Source of the DNA: Heyndrickxia shackletonii
Lineage (GTDB): Bacteria; Bacillota; Bacilli; Bacillales; Bacillaceae_C
Reading direction: 5' to 3'
Length of the DNA stretch: 64,000 nt
NCBI RefSeq assembly: GCF_001420715.1
Contig: NZ_LJJC01000004.1
Location: 1,549,678-1,613,677 of the forward strand
Part shown: in pieces, positions 27,437-35,733 of the stretch
How the letters are laid out: the number at the start of each line of letters is the position of its first letter
Position numbering within the stretch: position 1 is the first letter of the stretch
Notes under the pieces: model-generated
Told to the model about the DNA's origin: nothing
Seen by the model: the letters and a program-made list of their open reading frames with translations, nothing else
Databases searched by the model: none
Program-made: the position numbers and the translations under genes

Positions 27437-28240
27437 ATGGATAACAGAGTAAGGAACAGTATGCCAATGATTAAATACGATGGAAATGCCTTTGTTGATA
27501 TGGAGGACGAAGTGGCCATTGAATATCCTCTAACTATTTTTATCGATAATGAGGAGTTTGCCACAATGGTCTGTTCACCAACCAATTTAGAGGAGCTGGT
27601 AATTGGCTTCTTAGCTTCAGAAGGGATGGTACGTACTTTCGAAGATATAGAATCTATGGTAATCGACGAGGGAAAGGGGCTAGTTTATGTTAGCTTGAAG
27701 GTCAAGCAATCCATTAATAAGGAATTTTATTCAAAGCGATTTATCGGTTCTTGTTGCGGGAAAAGCAGGCAATTTTATTTTCATAATGATGCAAGAACAG
27801 CGAGAACTGTTTTAAGCAAAATACAGATCACAATTGAGCAATGCTTTCGTCTAATGAAGCTTATGCAAGAGCAATCCGTTGATTTCCAGCAAACCGGCGG
27901 AGTTCATAATGCCGCGCTATGCACTGCTGACCAACTTCTTTATATTCAAACCGATATTGGTCGTCACAATGCACTTGATAAGCTTTACGGTATTTGTCTA
28001 AAGGGAAAATTGCCGCGAAACGATAAAATCATTTCTTTTAGTGGTAGGGTTTCATCGGAAGTTTTATTAAAAGTTGCAAAAATGGGAATTGGTATTGTTC
28101 TTTCAAAATCGGCACCAACTACATTGGCCATTGAACTGGCGAATGATCTAGGTATTACAGTCGTGGGCTTTATTAGGAACCATCAATTTAATATTTATTC
28201 TCATTCTGAAAGAATAATAGAAGGTAAGAAAGGGGAGTAA
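27437..28240 (+). CDS. fdhD: formate dehydrogenase accessory sulfurtransferase FdhD
   Basis: FdhD passes sulfur from a cysteine desulfurase to the molybdenum cofactor of formate dehydrogenase. The 267-residue protein has the EYPLTIFIDNEEFATMVCSP start, the Cys loop GSCCGKS (about residue 107), the QTGGVHNAALC motif and the TDIGRHNALDKLYG motif of the cofactor pocket. The Cys motif is a direct C-C rather than the C-x2-C of E. coli. The ATG follows AGGGG. No formate dehydrogenase or molybdopterin gene lies in the window. Confidence 0.9.
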   Translation: MDNRVRNSMPMIKYDGNAFVDMEDEVAIEYPLTIFIDNEEFATMVCSPTNLEELVIGFLASEGMVRTFEDIESMVIDEGKGLVYVSLKVKQSINKEFYSKRFIGSCCGKSRQFYFHNDARTARTVLSKIQITIEQCFRLMKLMQEQSVDFQQTGGVHNAALCTADQLLYIQTDIGRHNALDKLYGICLKGKLPRNDKIISFSGRVSSEVLLKVAKMGIGIVLSKSAPTTLAIELANDLGITVVGFIRNHQFNIYSHSERIIEGKKGE

Positions 28241-28282
28241 TAAATAATAACGTTTAGATAGCATATTATTTGTATATTTTTT

Positions 28283-28695
28283 GCGGACAGAGAATCCTTT
28301 ATTTTTATAAAATGACCATTATTTAAGCGTTTAGCGGACACAGGTTCCGCTGATATGACGAAAAACATATGAAAATCATCGCATTTTAGCTAAATAACGG
28401 AACGTGTGTCCGCAAAAGTAAGGAATCCGGCCGTTTTGTCACAGATAAGGGAACTAGTGTCCTTTAATGGCTGAAAACCCGTTTTACCGGACATAGGTTC
28501 CGTTATTCCCATGAAAAAGCTTTCTTTCATCTTGTTAGAGGACACACATTCCGTTATTTCATGAAATATTATTAAAACCAGGTGCTTTTTGTTGTAATAA
28601 CGGAACGTGTGTCCGCAAAAGTAAGGAGTCCGACCGTTTTGTCACAGATAAGGGAATCTGTGTCCTCAAAACTTTGAAAGGGAACACTGACTCAC
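28283..28695. repeat. two palindromic quadruplets of GGACAC-TTCCGTTAT modules, cluster 2
   Basis: Eight modules of the type seen at 21442-21622 lie at 28283(+), 28334(+), 28392(-), 28444(-), 28487(+), 28539(+), 28595(-) and 28647(-), i.e. two ++-- quadruplets. The minus halves of the two are near-exact direct repeats (28394-28454 and 28597-28657, 59 of 61 bases equal by eye). A partial module (GGGAACACTGACTCAC) ends the array. It fills the space between convergent fdhD and rnhC and contains no ORF. Confidence 0.85.
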
Positions 28696-28701
28696 AAACA
28701 T

Positions 28702-29628
28702 TTACACAAGTTTTTTCGCCTTTTCCGTATTGGCAAAATGCATTTTTGTAAAATGATGTAAGGAAGCTTCCCCTTTTAACTTAATTAGTTTTGCAGCAGC
28801 CTGATCGACTTGCTGACCTGCTCCTTTTGGAAGGGTAAATCCGGCTTCGGCACTTAAATCATCCATCGCCTTCACAAATGCATATCTGGCTAAAATAGAA
28901 GCAGCGGCAACAGCAATATGGATGCTTTCCCCTTTTGTACTGAAATACACATTCTTTTTGCATATTTCCTTTTGACCTTGAATATGGCGGAAATAGGTAT
29001 TTGCCTCTACAAACTGGTCAATAAGAATGCCTTCTGGCTCTTCAGGTGATATTTTTTTTAATAAATGAATCAATGCCTGGTTATGTAAAATCGCCTTCAT
29101 TTTCCCCTGAGACATTCCTGATGCCTGCAATCGATTATACTTTTCATTTTGCAGCTTTAATAAACTATAAGGAATGACTGTAAGTAGATCCTTTGCAATT
29201 TTCATTATTTGCGGGTCCGTTAAATCCTTTGAATCCTTAACCCCAAGCTCTTTCAGTAATGGAATTTGCTCTTTTCTTACATATGCACTTACAACGGTAA
29301 TCGGGCCAAAGTAATCCCCTGTTCCAACCTCATCGGAGCCGATAAAAGACATGTTTGCGATATTTGCTGGAAGGTCAGCGCCAGATGTTTTTGCCTTTGA
29401 AGCAATAGATGGTTTCGCGGGTTCAACATTTCCCCACTTAGCTGCCTCCTCCTCATTATTTTTTCCTTGAAACATGACCTTTCCTGAACGGTATGCGGTA
29501 ATAGTGCAGTTATTCGTTTTTGCTACGAAAATTCCGCCTTGTGGAATTTTATCCATAAGTGATGGCTGATAATGTACTTTCATTTTCTCTAATAATGATG
29601 GTGCCGCTTGAATAATGATATTAGACAT
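28702..29628 (-). CDS. rnhC: ribonuclease HIII
   Basis: RNase HIII cuts RNA in RNA-DNA hybrids. The 308-residue protein has an N-terminal TBP-like substrate-binding domain (residues 1 to about 85) and a catalytic domain beginning SFIGSDEVGTGDYFGPI, with the Asp-Glu pair typical of HII/HIII enzymes, then VKDSKDLTD and the later Asp in GILIDQF. The minus-strand ATG at 29628 follows GGAGG; the longer frame to 29667 would add 13 residues across that site. It stands next to yshB, as in Bacillus, but zapA, usually between them, is missing. Confidence 0.95.
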   Translation of the reverse strand: MSNIIIQAAPSLLEKMKVHYQPSLMDKIPQGGIFVAKTNNCTITAYRSGKVMFQGKNNEEEAAKWGNVEPAKPSIASKAKTSGADLPANIANMSFIGSDEVGTGDYFGPITVVSAYVRKEQIPLLKELGVKDSKDLTDPQIMKIAKDLLTVIPYSLLKLQNEKYNRLQASGMSQGKMKAILHNQALIHLLKKISPEEPEGILIDQFVEANTYFRHIQGQKEICKKNVYFSTKGESIHIAVAAASILARYAFVKAMDDLSAEAGFTLPKGAGQQVDQAAAKLIKLKGEASLHHFTKMHFANTEKAKKLV

Positions 29629-29808
29629 TTTGTTCCTCCATATAAATAATTCTTCCCTTATCGACACAGGTGGACAATTCTTCCCAAATTTACTTGGTTC
29701 ATGTTATGATATTATTTAGTATTTTAGTATACGGCAAAATCCTTTTGCCATAATCAATTAAAACGAAAGTTTATCTGAATTTGAATACACTAAAGGAATG
29801 AAACTGAC

Positions 29809-30348
29809 ATGGTTGATATTGTAATCCTATTAATCTTTGTGATTGGTTTTTTTAACGGATTAAGAAGAGGCTTTATCCTCCAATTAATTCACGTGACAGG
29901 CTTTATCTTTGCCTTTATCGTTGCGTATATGTACTATGCTGATTTTGCAGACAAATTAAAGCTTTGGATCCCGTATCCTACCTTGAATGAGAATGCTTCC
30001 TTTAAAATGATTTTTGACGGAATGAATCTTGAACAAGCTTATTATAAAGTGATTGCCTTTGCCATTATCTTTTTTGCCGTAAAAATTATTTTACATATTA
30101 TTGGTTCCATGCTCGACTTTGTAGCTAAATTTCCGGTCATTAGGCAATTAAATGTCTGGGCAGGCGGTATTCTAGGCTTTATTGAAGTTTACTTATTTGT
30201 CTTTATTGTATTATACATCGGGGCATTAGTTCCAATTGAAATGATCCAGCATTGGATTGACAAATCATTTTTAGCCGAAGGAATCATTAAAAACACACCT
30301 ATTTTGTCCAATCAAGTTAAACAATGGTGGTTCGATTATGTGGGCTAA
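29809..30348 (+). CDS. yshB: CvpA family membrane protein YshB
   Basis: A 179-residue protein with four hydrophobic segments, matching the CvpA (colicin V production) family. The N-terminus MVDIVILLIFVIGFFNGLRRGFI holds the conserved G-x-x-x-G of the first segment. Function in Firmicutes is not established. The ATG is preceded by AAGGAATG. It lies between rnhC and polX as in B. subtilis. A terminator follows, so polX is probably transcribed separately or by read-through. Confidence 0.85.
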   Translation: MVDIVILLIFVIGFFNGLRRGFILQLIHVTGFIFAFIVAYMYYADFADKLKLWIPYPTLNENASFKMIFDGMNLEQAYYKVIAFAIIFFAVKIILHIIGSMLDFVAKFPVIRQLNVWAGGILGFIEVYLFVFIVLYIGALVPIEMIQHWIDKSFLAEGIIKNTPILSNQVKQWWFDYVG

Positions 30349-30378
30349 AACTTCTCTTTAAGAGGAGTTTTTTCTTTT
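30346..30378 (+). terminator. yshB terminator
   Basis: AAAACTTCTCT / AGAGGAGTTTT stem with T tract, overlapping the yshB stop. Confidence 0.8.
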
Positions 30379-30447
30379 TATACTGCTATTTGCTAGTATA
30401 TAGTATAGATAGGTAACCGGTATTTAGAATGGGGATGGTGTTAATTC

Positions 30448-32169
30448 ATGAATGTAGATAAAAAGGATGTCATTCGACTGCTTGAACAAATCGCTATTTA
30501 TTTAGAATTAAAAGGAGAAAATTCCTTTAAAATATCCGCTTTTCGGAAAGCGGCGGCTTCTTTAACAGCTGAACCGAGGGTTTTAACGGAAATTGAAGAT
30601 TTTACTGCTCTAAACGGAATAGGGAAAGGCACAGCCTCTGTAATAGAGGAATTTATCTCAACTGGTACCTCCACCGTGTTAAAGGAGCTTCAAGAAGAAG
30701 TTCCCAAAGGGCTTATTCCACTATTACAATTGCAAGGGCTTGGCGGGAAAAAAATAGCTCGTCTGTATCAAGAATTAGGTGTTACAGATGTGGAATCGTT
30801 AAGAGATGCATGTGAATCTGGGGAAGTTCAAGCTTTAAAAGGGTTTGGCAAAAAAACAGAAGAAAAAATATTGGAAGCAATAAGTTCCATTGGTTCAAAG
30901 CCAGATCGTTTCCCTCTTGCTTTTATGCTGAAATATATTGATATGATTGAGGCTGCCCTTCAGGACATGATTGGGATTGAAAGATATTCGAAAGCTGGCA
31001 GTCTCAGAAGGTTACAGGAAACATTAAAAGATTTAGATTATGTAATTGCTACAAAAGATCCAAAGCTAGTAAAAGAACAGCTGCTTCGATTAAATGAAGC
31101 ATCAGAAGCAATTGCAAGCGGAGATACAAAAGTATCGATTACCATTTCGGATACGTATGATATCAACATTGACTTTCGTCTTGTGACACCTGAACAGTTT
31201 GCCACTGCATTGCATCACTTTACAGGTTCAAAAAATCATAATGTGAAAATGCGTCAGCTTGCAAAGGAACGTGGAGAAAAAATAAGTGAATATGGTGTGG
31301 AGAATCAGGAAACAGGGGAGATGTTAACGTTTGATTCAGAGGAGGAATTTTTCCATCACTTTGGACTTCCTTTTATCCCTCCTGAAATCCGCGAAGATGG
31401 AAAAGAAGTTACGGAGTTTCATTCCAATATCGAGCTGGTTACGTTACAGGATATTAAAGGCGATCTTCATATGCATACAACTTGGTCCGATGGTACAGCT
31501 TCCATTGAGGAAATGATTGAAGCTTGCCGTAAAAAAGGTTATAAATATATGGCAATAACAGACCATTCACAATATTTAAAAGTAGCAAATGGTCTTACGG
31601 TTGAAAGACTTCGTGAGCAGAAAGAAGAAATTAGGCGTTTAAATGAAAAATATGATGATATTTTAATTTTATCAGGGATTGAAATGGATATTTTGCCGGA
31701 TGGAACACTTGATTTTGATGATGAAATTTTAGCGGAGATGGATATCGTCATTGCTTCGATTCATTCAAGTTTCACCCAGTCCAAAACAAAAATTATGGAA
31801 CGCTTGAAAACTGCTTTAATGAATCCGCATGTTGATATTATTGCTCATCCTACAGGCCGTAAAATTGGCAGGCGATTAGGATATGATGTAGATATTGATT
31901 TATTAATTGAACTGGCAAAGGAAACGAATACAGTCCTGGAGTTAAATGCAAACCCTAACAGGCTTGACTTAATGCCCGTGTATGTTAGAAAAGCACAAGA
32001 ACAGGGTGTAAAAATAGTCATTAATACAGATGCACATTATATAGAAAATTTAAATTATATGGATATAGGTGTTGGAACTGCTCGAAAAGGCTGGATAGAA
32101 AAAAATACAGTATTAAACACATTAGAGCCGGAAGAGCTCATCGCATTTCTAAATCGCGATCACAGCTAA
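30448..32169 (+). CDS. polX: DNA polymerase X with PHP exonuclease domain
   Basis: Bacterial PolX, 573 residues, a gap-filling repair polymerase with 3'-5' exonuclease. The N-terminal helix-hairpin-helix and 8-kDa-like region (LNGIGKGTASVIEEF, LQGLGGKKIARLY and LKGFGKKTEEKI) is followed by the polymerase palm (SLRRLQETLKDLDYVI, then INIDFRLV). The C-terminal PHP domain starts at about residue 340 with GDLHMHTTWSDG, then ITDHSQY, SGIEMDI, IASIHSS, IIAHPTGR and NTDAH, the metal ligands in order. The ATG follows GGGGATGG. mutSB follows 17 bases later, forming an operon. Confidence 0.95.
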   Translation: MNVDKKDVIRLLEQIAIYLELKGENSFKISAFRKAAASLTAEPRVLTEIEDFTALNGIGKGTASVIEEFISTGTSTVLKELQEEVPKGLIPLLQLQGLGGKKIARLYQELGVTDVESLRDACESGEVQALKGFGKKTEEKILEAISSIGSKPDRFPLAFMLKYIDMIEAALQDMIGIERYSKAGSLRRLQETLKDLDYVIATKDPKLVKEQLLRLNEASEAIASGDTKVSITISDTYDINIDFRLVTPEQFATALHHFTGSKNHNVKMRQLAKERGEKISEYGVENQETGEMLTFDSEEEFFHHFGLPFIPPEIREDGKEVTEFHSNIELVTLQDIKGDLHMHTTWSDGTASIEEMIEACRKKGYKYMAITDHSQYLKVANGLTVERLREQKEEIRRLNEKYDDILILSGIEMDILPDGTLDFDDEILAEMDIVIASIHSSFTQSKTKIMERLKTALMNPHVDIIAHPTGRKIGRRLGYDVDIDLLIELAKETNTVLELNANPNRLDLMPVYVRKAQEQGVKIVINTDAHYIENLNYMDIGVGTARKGWIEKNTVLNTLEPEELIAFLNRDHS

Positions 32170-32186
32170 GACAGGAGGCTGAATGA

Positions 32187-34541
32187 ATGCAAGAAAAAAT
32201 ATTAAAGACATTAGAATTCAATAAAATCAAGGAATTACTTGGGGAACATGCTTCCTCTACATTGGGGGCTGAGAGGATTCAAGCTTTAAAACCATCCTCT
32301 TCCTATGAAGAAGTTTTACAATTACAGGCAGAAACAGATGAGGCCGCTAATGCATTGCGCTTAAGAGGGCATGCACCGTTAAGTGGAATATATGACATTC
32401 GAGCGCATGTAAAAAGGGCAGTCATTGGCGGCGTTTTGAATCCTATTGAATTAATGCAGACGGCTAGTACTATTTATGCATCGCGTAATATGAAACGATT
32501 TATCGAGGGTCTGTTAGAAAATGAAGTAGACATTCCTATTTTGGGGGAAAAAGCGGCTCAAATTGAAATTTTGACACCCCTCGAACATAGAATTAAACAA
32601 GCAATTGATGAAAATGGAGATATTTTAGATTCAGCAAGTGAAACATTAAGGCATATACGCCAGCAGCTGCGCTCAAATGAAAGCAGAATTCGTGAAAAGC
32701 TTGAAAGTTTAATTCGATCCAGAAATGCAGCAAAAATGTTATCTGATGCCATTGTTACGATTCGTAATGATCGCTATGTAATCCCGGTTAAACAAGAATA
32801 CCGAGCGAATTATGGCGGGATTGTTCATGATCAGTCATCATCTGGACAAACATTATTTATTGAACCCCAATCCGTTGTGGAATTAAATAATCAACTAAGA
32901 GAAATTCATATGAAGGAGAGTCAGGAAATTGAACGGATCTTAATGGAGTTATCAGCTGAAGTGGCAGAAGCAGCTAATGACTTAACTCTCATCGTGGATA
33001 TTTTAGGGGATCTTGATTTTATTTTTGCAAAAGCACGGTACGGAAAAACAATTAAAGCGACAAAACCGAAAGTAAACAATAACGGTGTAATCCACTTGTA
33101 TAAAGCGAGACATCCATTACTCCCAATTGATGAGGCTGTCGCTAATGACATTACTTTAGGGAAAGATTACTCCACAATGGTCATTACAGGTCCAAATACA
33201 GGTGGTAAAACCATTACTTTAAAAACGATTGGTATTTGTACTTTAATGGCACAGTCAGGATTGCAGATACCTGCACTCGATGGTTCTGAAGTTGCCGTTT
33301 TTCAAGAGGTTTTTGCCGATATTGGGGACGAACAATCGATAGAACAAAGCTTAAGTACGTTTTCCTCCCATATGGTGAATATTGTTGATATTTTAAAATA
33401 TGTCGATCATGAATCACTTGTGTTATTTGATGAACTTGGTGCAGGAACGGACCCGCAGGAGGGGGCGGCATTAGCCATCTCCATTTTGGATGAAGTGTAC
33501 CAAAGGGGAGCAAAAGTTGTAGCTACTACCCATTACCCAGAATTAAAAGCATATGGCTACAATCGTGAAGGTGTCATTAACGCCAGTGTCGAGTTTGATG
33601 TGGAAACATTAAGCCCAACGTATAAATTATTAATTGGCGTTCCCGGACGAAGCAACGCATTTGAAATCTCTAAACGCCTTGGATTAACGGAAAATATCAT
33701 TAAATCTGCTCGTGCCCATATTGGTGCTGATAGCAATGAAGTGGAAAATATGATCGCTGCCTTGGAAAAAAGCAAAAGAGAAGCAGAACGTGAACTTGCA
33801 GAAGCGCAGGATTTCTTAAAGCAATCGGAAAAGCTTCATAAGGATTTACAGAAAGAAATGATTGAGTTTTATGAAAATCGAGATACATTATTTGAAAAGG
33901 CTGAATTAAAAGCAGCGAAGATTGTAGAAAAAGCCAAAGAAGAAGCAGAGGATGTTATTCGTGATTTACGTAAAATGCGTTTAAATCATCATGCTGACAT
34001 AAAAGAACATGAACTAATAGAAGCCCGTAAGAAGTTGGAACAAGCTGTTCCGTCTATTGAGAAATCAGCGATTGCAAAGCCTGCAAAGAATAAGCGTACA
34101 TTAGTCCCAGGAGACGAGGTAAAAGTTCTAAGCTTTAACCAGAAGGGGCAGCTCCTTGAAAAAATAGGGAATGATGAATGGCAAGTTCAAATGGGAATTA
34201 TGAAGATGAAAGTAAAAGAATCGGATATGGAATTTGTTCAATCTGAAAAGAAAGTGAATCCGAAGCCACTCGCAACAGTGAAGGGAAAAGATTATCATGT
34301 TGGTCTTGAGCTGGATCTCCGCGGTGAAAGATTTGAAAATGCATTATTAAGAGTAGAAAAGTATATAGATGATGCACTTTTAGCTGGCTACCCGAGGGTT
34401 TCTATCATTCATGGAAAAGGTACTGGTGCACTCAGATCAGGCGTACAAGAATATTTGAAACAACATCGCTCTGTAAAACGTATAAGATTAGGTGAGGCAG
34501 GGGAAGGCGGCAGCGGGATTACAGTTGTAGAATTTAAATAA
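32187..34541 (+). CDS. mutSB: endonuclease MutS2
   Basis: MutS2, 784 residues, an ATPase acting in recombination control and ribosome rescue rather than mismatch repair. It lacks the N-terminal mismatch-recognition domains of MutS. The core has a clamp region, Walker [15 protein letters not shown] (about residue 334), Walker [14 protein letters not shown] and signature [11 protein letters not shown] long coiled coil (about 515-640) leads to a KOW-like segment ([10 protein letters not shown]) and the C-terminal Smr domain (about 710-784) with [12 protein letters not shown] and [14 protein letters not shown]. The start follows CAGGAGG. Confidence 0.96.
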   Translation: MQEKILKTLEFNKIKELLGEHASSTLGAERIQALKPSSSYEEVLQLQAETDEAANALRLRGHAPLSGIYDIRAHVKRAVIGGVLNPIELMQTASTIYASRNMKRFIEGLLENEVDIPILGEKAAQIEILTPLEHRIKQAIDENGDILDSASETLRHIRQQLRSNESRIREKLESLIRSRNAAKMLSDAIVTIRNDRYVIPVKQEYRANYGGIVHDQSSSGQTLFIEPQSVVELNNQLREIHMKESQEIERILMELSAEVAEAANDLTLIVDILGDLDFIFAKARYGKTIKATKPKVNNNGVIHLYKARHPLLPIDEAVANDITLGKDYSTMVITGPNTGGKTITLKTIGICTLMAQSGLQIPALDGSEVAVFQEVFADIGDEQSIEQSLSTFSSHMVNIVDILKYVDHESLVLFDELGAGTDPQEGAALAISILDEVYQRGAKVVATTHYPELKAYGYNREGVINASVEFDVETLSPTYKLLIGVPGRSNAFEISKRLGLTENIIKSARAHIGADSNEVENMIAALEKSKREAERELAEAQDFLKQSEKLHKDLQKEMIEFYENRDTLFEKAELKAAKIVEKAKEEAEDVIRDLRKMRLNHHADIKEHELIEARKKLEQAVPSIEKSAIAKPAKNKRTLVPGDEVKVLSFNQKGQLLEKIGNDEWQVQMGIMKMKVKESDMEFVQSEKKVNPKPLATVKGKDYHVGLELDLRGERFENALLRVEKYIDDALLAGYPRVSIIHGKGTGALRSGVQEYLKQHRSVKRIRLGEAGEGGSGITVVEFK

Positions 34542-34551
34542 GAAAAGCCAA

Positions 34552-34676
34552 AATGCTGCAGCTCTAGCATACGGATTTCGTAGTCGCAGGAGAAACCAAC
34601 AGACACCGTGTTGATGTCCTTACCGCCTGGGAAAAGATACAGAAATCCGCTAGCCTATAGGCGCTGAAGCTGGACA
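34552..34676. repeat. dispersed AGCT...GGCGCTGAAGCTGGACAAT element, copy 1
   Basis: A gene-free 125-base element after mutSB. Its ends form an imperfect palindrome (CAGCTCTAGCATACGGATTTC at the left; GAAATCCGCTAG and GGCGCTGAAGCTG at the right). Related copies occur at 41416-41660 in reverse orientation and as a short remnant at 44347-44403. Confidence 0.75.
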
Positions 34677-34759
34677 ATAAAGGAGCAAGTCAAAGACTTG
34701 CTTGTCTCTCCTTGTTCATTCCTCCTCTAAATCTTGATATGAAGGAGCATTTAGTTTAC

Positions 34760-35167
34760 ATGAATCATTTTTGGGAAAATCATTTTGTTCAAACGGCTGG
34801 TTATTATAGTGTTGTTATTTTATGTATGATTGTATTTTTGACCATCTTTGAAATCGTAACGAAATATAAAAATTGGGAAGAAATCAAAAAAGGAAACATT
34901 GCAGTGGCAATGGCTACAGGCGGAAAAATTTTTGGTATCGCAAATATTTTCAGGTATTCGATTCTCGATCATGATTCATTATTTATGATGGTTGGATGGG
35001 GAGTATACGGATTTGTTTTATTATTAATCGGATATTTTATTTATGAATTTTTGACGCCTAAATTCAAAATTGACGTGGAAATTGAAAATGACAATCGTGC
35101 AGTCGGATTCATATCCATGGTGATATCGATTGGACTCTCCTTTGTGATTGGAGCCAGTATTTCGTAA
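34760..35167 (+). CDS. yshE: DUF350 family membrane protein YshE
   Basis: A 135-residue protein with four hydrophobic segments and the DUF350 pattern (EIVTKYKNWEEIKKGNIAVAMATGGKIFG, where the polar loop precedes a second segment). The role is unknown. Three in-frame ATGs exist; 34760 is chosen because AAGGAG lies at 34742-34747 (spacing 12), while the others (34712, 34739) have none. It follows mutSB as in B. subtilis and is followed closely by a 26-residue membrane peptide. Confidence 0.8.
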   Translation: MNHFWENHFVQTAGYYSVVILCMIVFLTIFEIVTKYKNWEEIKKGNIAVAMATGGKIFGIANIFRYSILDHDSLFMMVGWGVYGFVLLLIGYFIYEFLTPKFKIDVEIENDNRAVGFISMVISIGLSFVIGASIS

Positions 35168-35181
35168 GAGGAGTTTTTATA

Positions 35182-35262
35182 ATGGAGAAATTAGCAAAAA
35201 TTCTATTCGTTTTATGTGGGTGTTTTATCCTTTTTGGAATTATTTATTTAATTATTAAGTAA
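35182..35262 (+). CDS. 26-residue membrane peptide
   Basis: A short frame reading MEKLAKILFVLCGCFILFGI and ending IYLIIK, almost all one transmembrane helix after a basic start. A good AAGAGGAG precedes the ATG by about 9 bases, the gene lies 14 bases after yshE, and a terminator follows the stop at once, so it looks like the last gene of that transcript. No family is recognised. The two Cys residues in the helix are notable. Confidence 0.55.
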   Translation: MEKLAKILFVLCGCFILFGIIYLIIK

Positions 35263-35289
35263 GGGTTGCCGATGGCAATCCTTTTTTTA
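35262..35289 (+). terminator. terminator after yshE and the small peptide
   Basis: GGGTTGCC / GGCAATCC stem, 3-nt loop, seven Ts. Confidence 0.85.
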
Positions 35290-35547
35290 TCGTTATTTAT
35301 TTGTTCTGGATTACTATGAAATTTAAAATGTGAACTTATGAGTCTTTTTCCGAAAGTGGGAATGTCCTTTATACGATTTAAAAGACAACTAGATGAAGAG
35401 ACCAAGTCCCACTGGTCTTTATAAAGATTCAAAAGACGATTGCCAGTAATAACTCATCTAATATGCCATAAAGAGCAAAAAGGTTCAAAAAGCAACATTA
35501 TCAATCTTTGGCTGAAATAATGATTTTTTAGTATTTTTACATCTTTG

Positions 35548-35595
35548 GCCTTATGCGTACAGGTTTTATTTAGAGTGAACCTGTACACATAAGGC
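35548..35595. repeat. 18-bp inverted repeat upstream of lcfA
   Basis: GCCTTATGCGTACAGGTT (35548-35565) and AACCTGTACACATAAGGC (35578-35595) pair with one mismatch around a 12-nt loop. No T tract follows. It lies 23 bases before the FadR operator; its role is unknown. Confidence 0.7.
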
Positions 35596-35615
35596 GGCAT
35601 ACCCCACAAATAAAT

Positions 35616-35635
35616 AAGAATGAATATTCATTCAC
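35616..35635 (+). promoter_or_regulatory. FadR operator of lcfA
   Basis: GAATGAATATTCATTC (35618-35633) is a perfect palindrome matching the core of the Bacillus FadR consensus TGAATGAATANTCATTCA. It lies just upstream of the lcfA promoter. Long-chain acyl-CoA is expected to release the repressor. Confidence 0.85.
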
Positions 35636-35651
35636 TTTTTCGATTTTCAAA

Positions 35652-35680
35652 TTGTATCTCCTACCGCAATAGACTATAAT
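35652..35680 (+). promoter_or_regulatory. sigma-A promoter of lcfA
   Basis: TTGTAT (35652-35657), 17-bp spacer, TATAAT (35675-35680), 53 bases before the ATG. Confidence 0.7.
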
Positions 35681-35733
35681 AATAAGAGTAGTTTAAATTT
35701 TTTGACGTCTAGTTTGCCTTTAGGAGGGGTTAA

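Noticed and set aside
21442-28695. Possible CRISPR array from the recurring 22-nt modules
   Set aside because: Modules alternate in orientation as ++--, spacers are not of constant length, and no cas gene is present.
35244-35432. 62-codon minus-strand frame in the yshE-lcfA gap
   Set aside because: It overlaps the terminator, has no ribosome binding site and no recognisable family.
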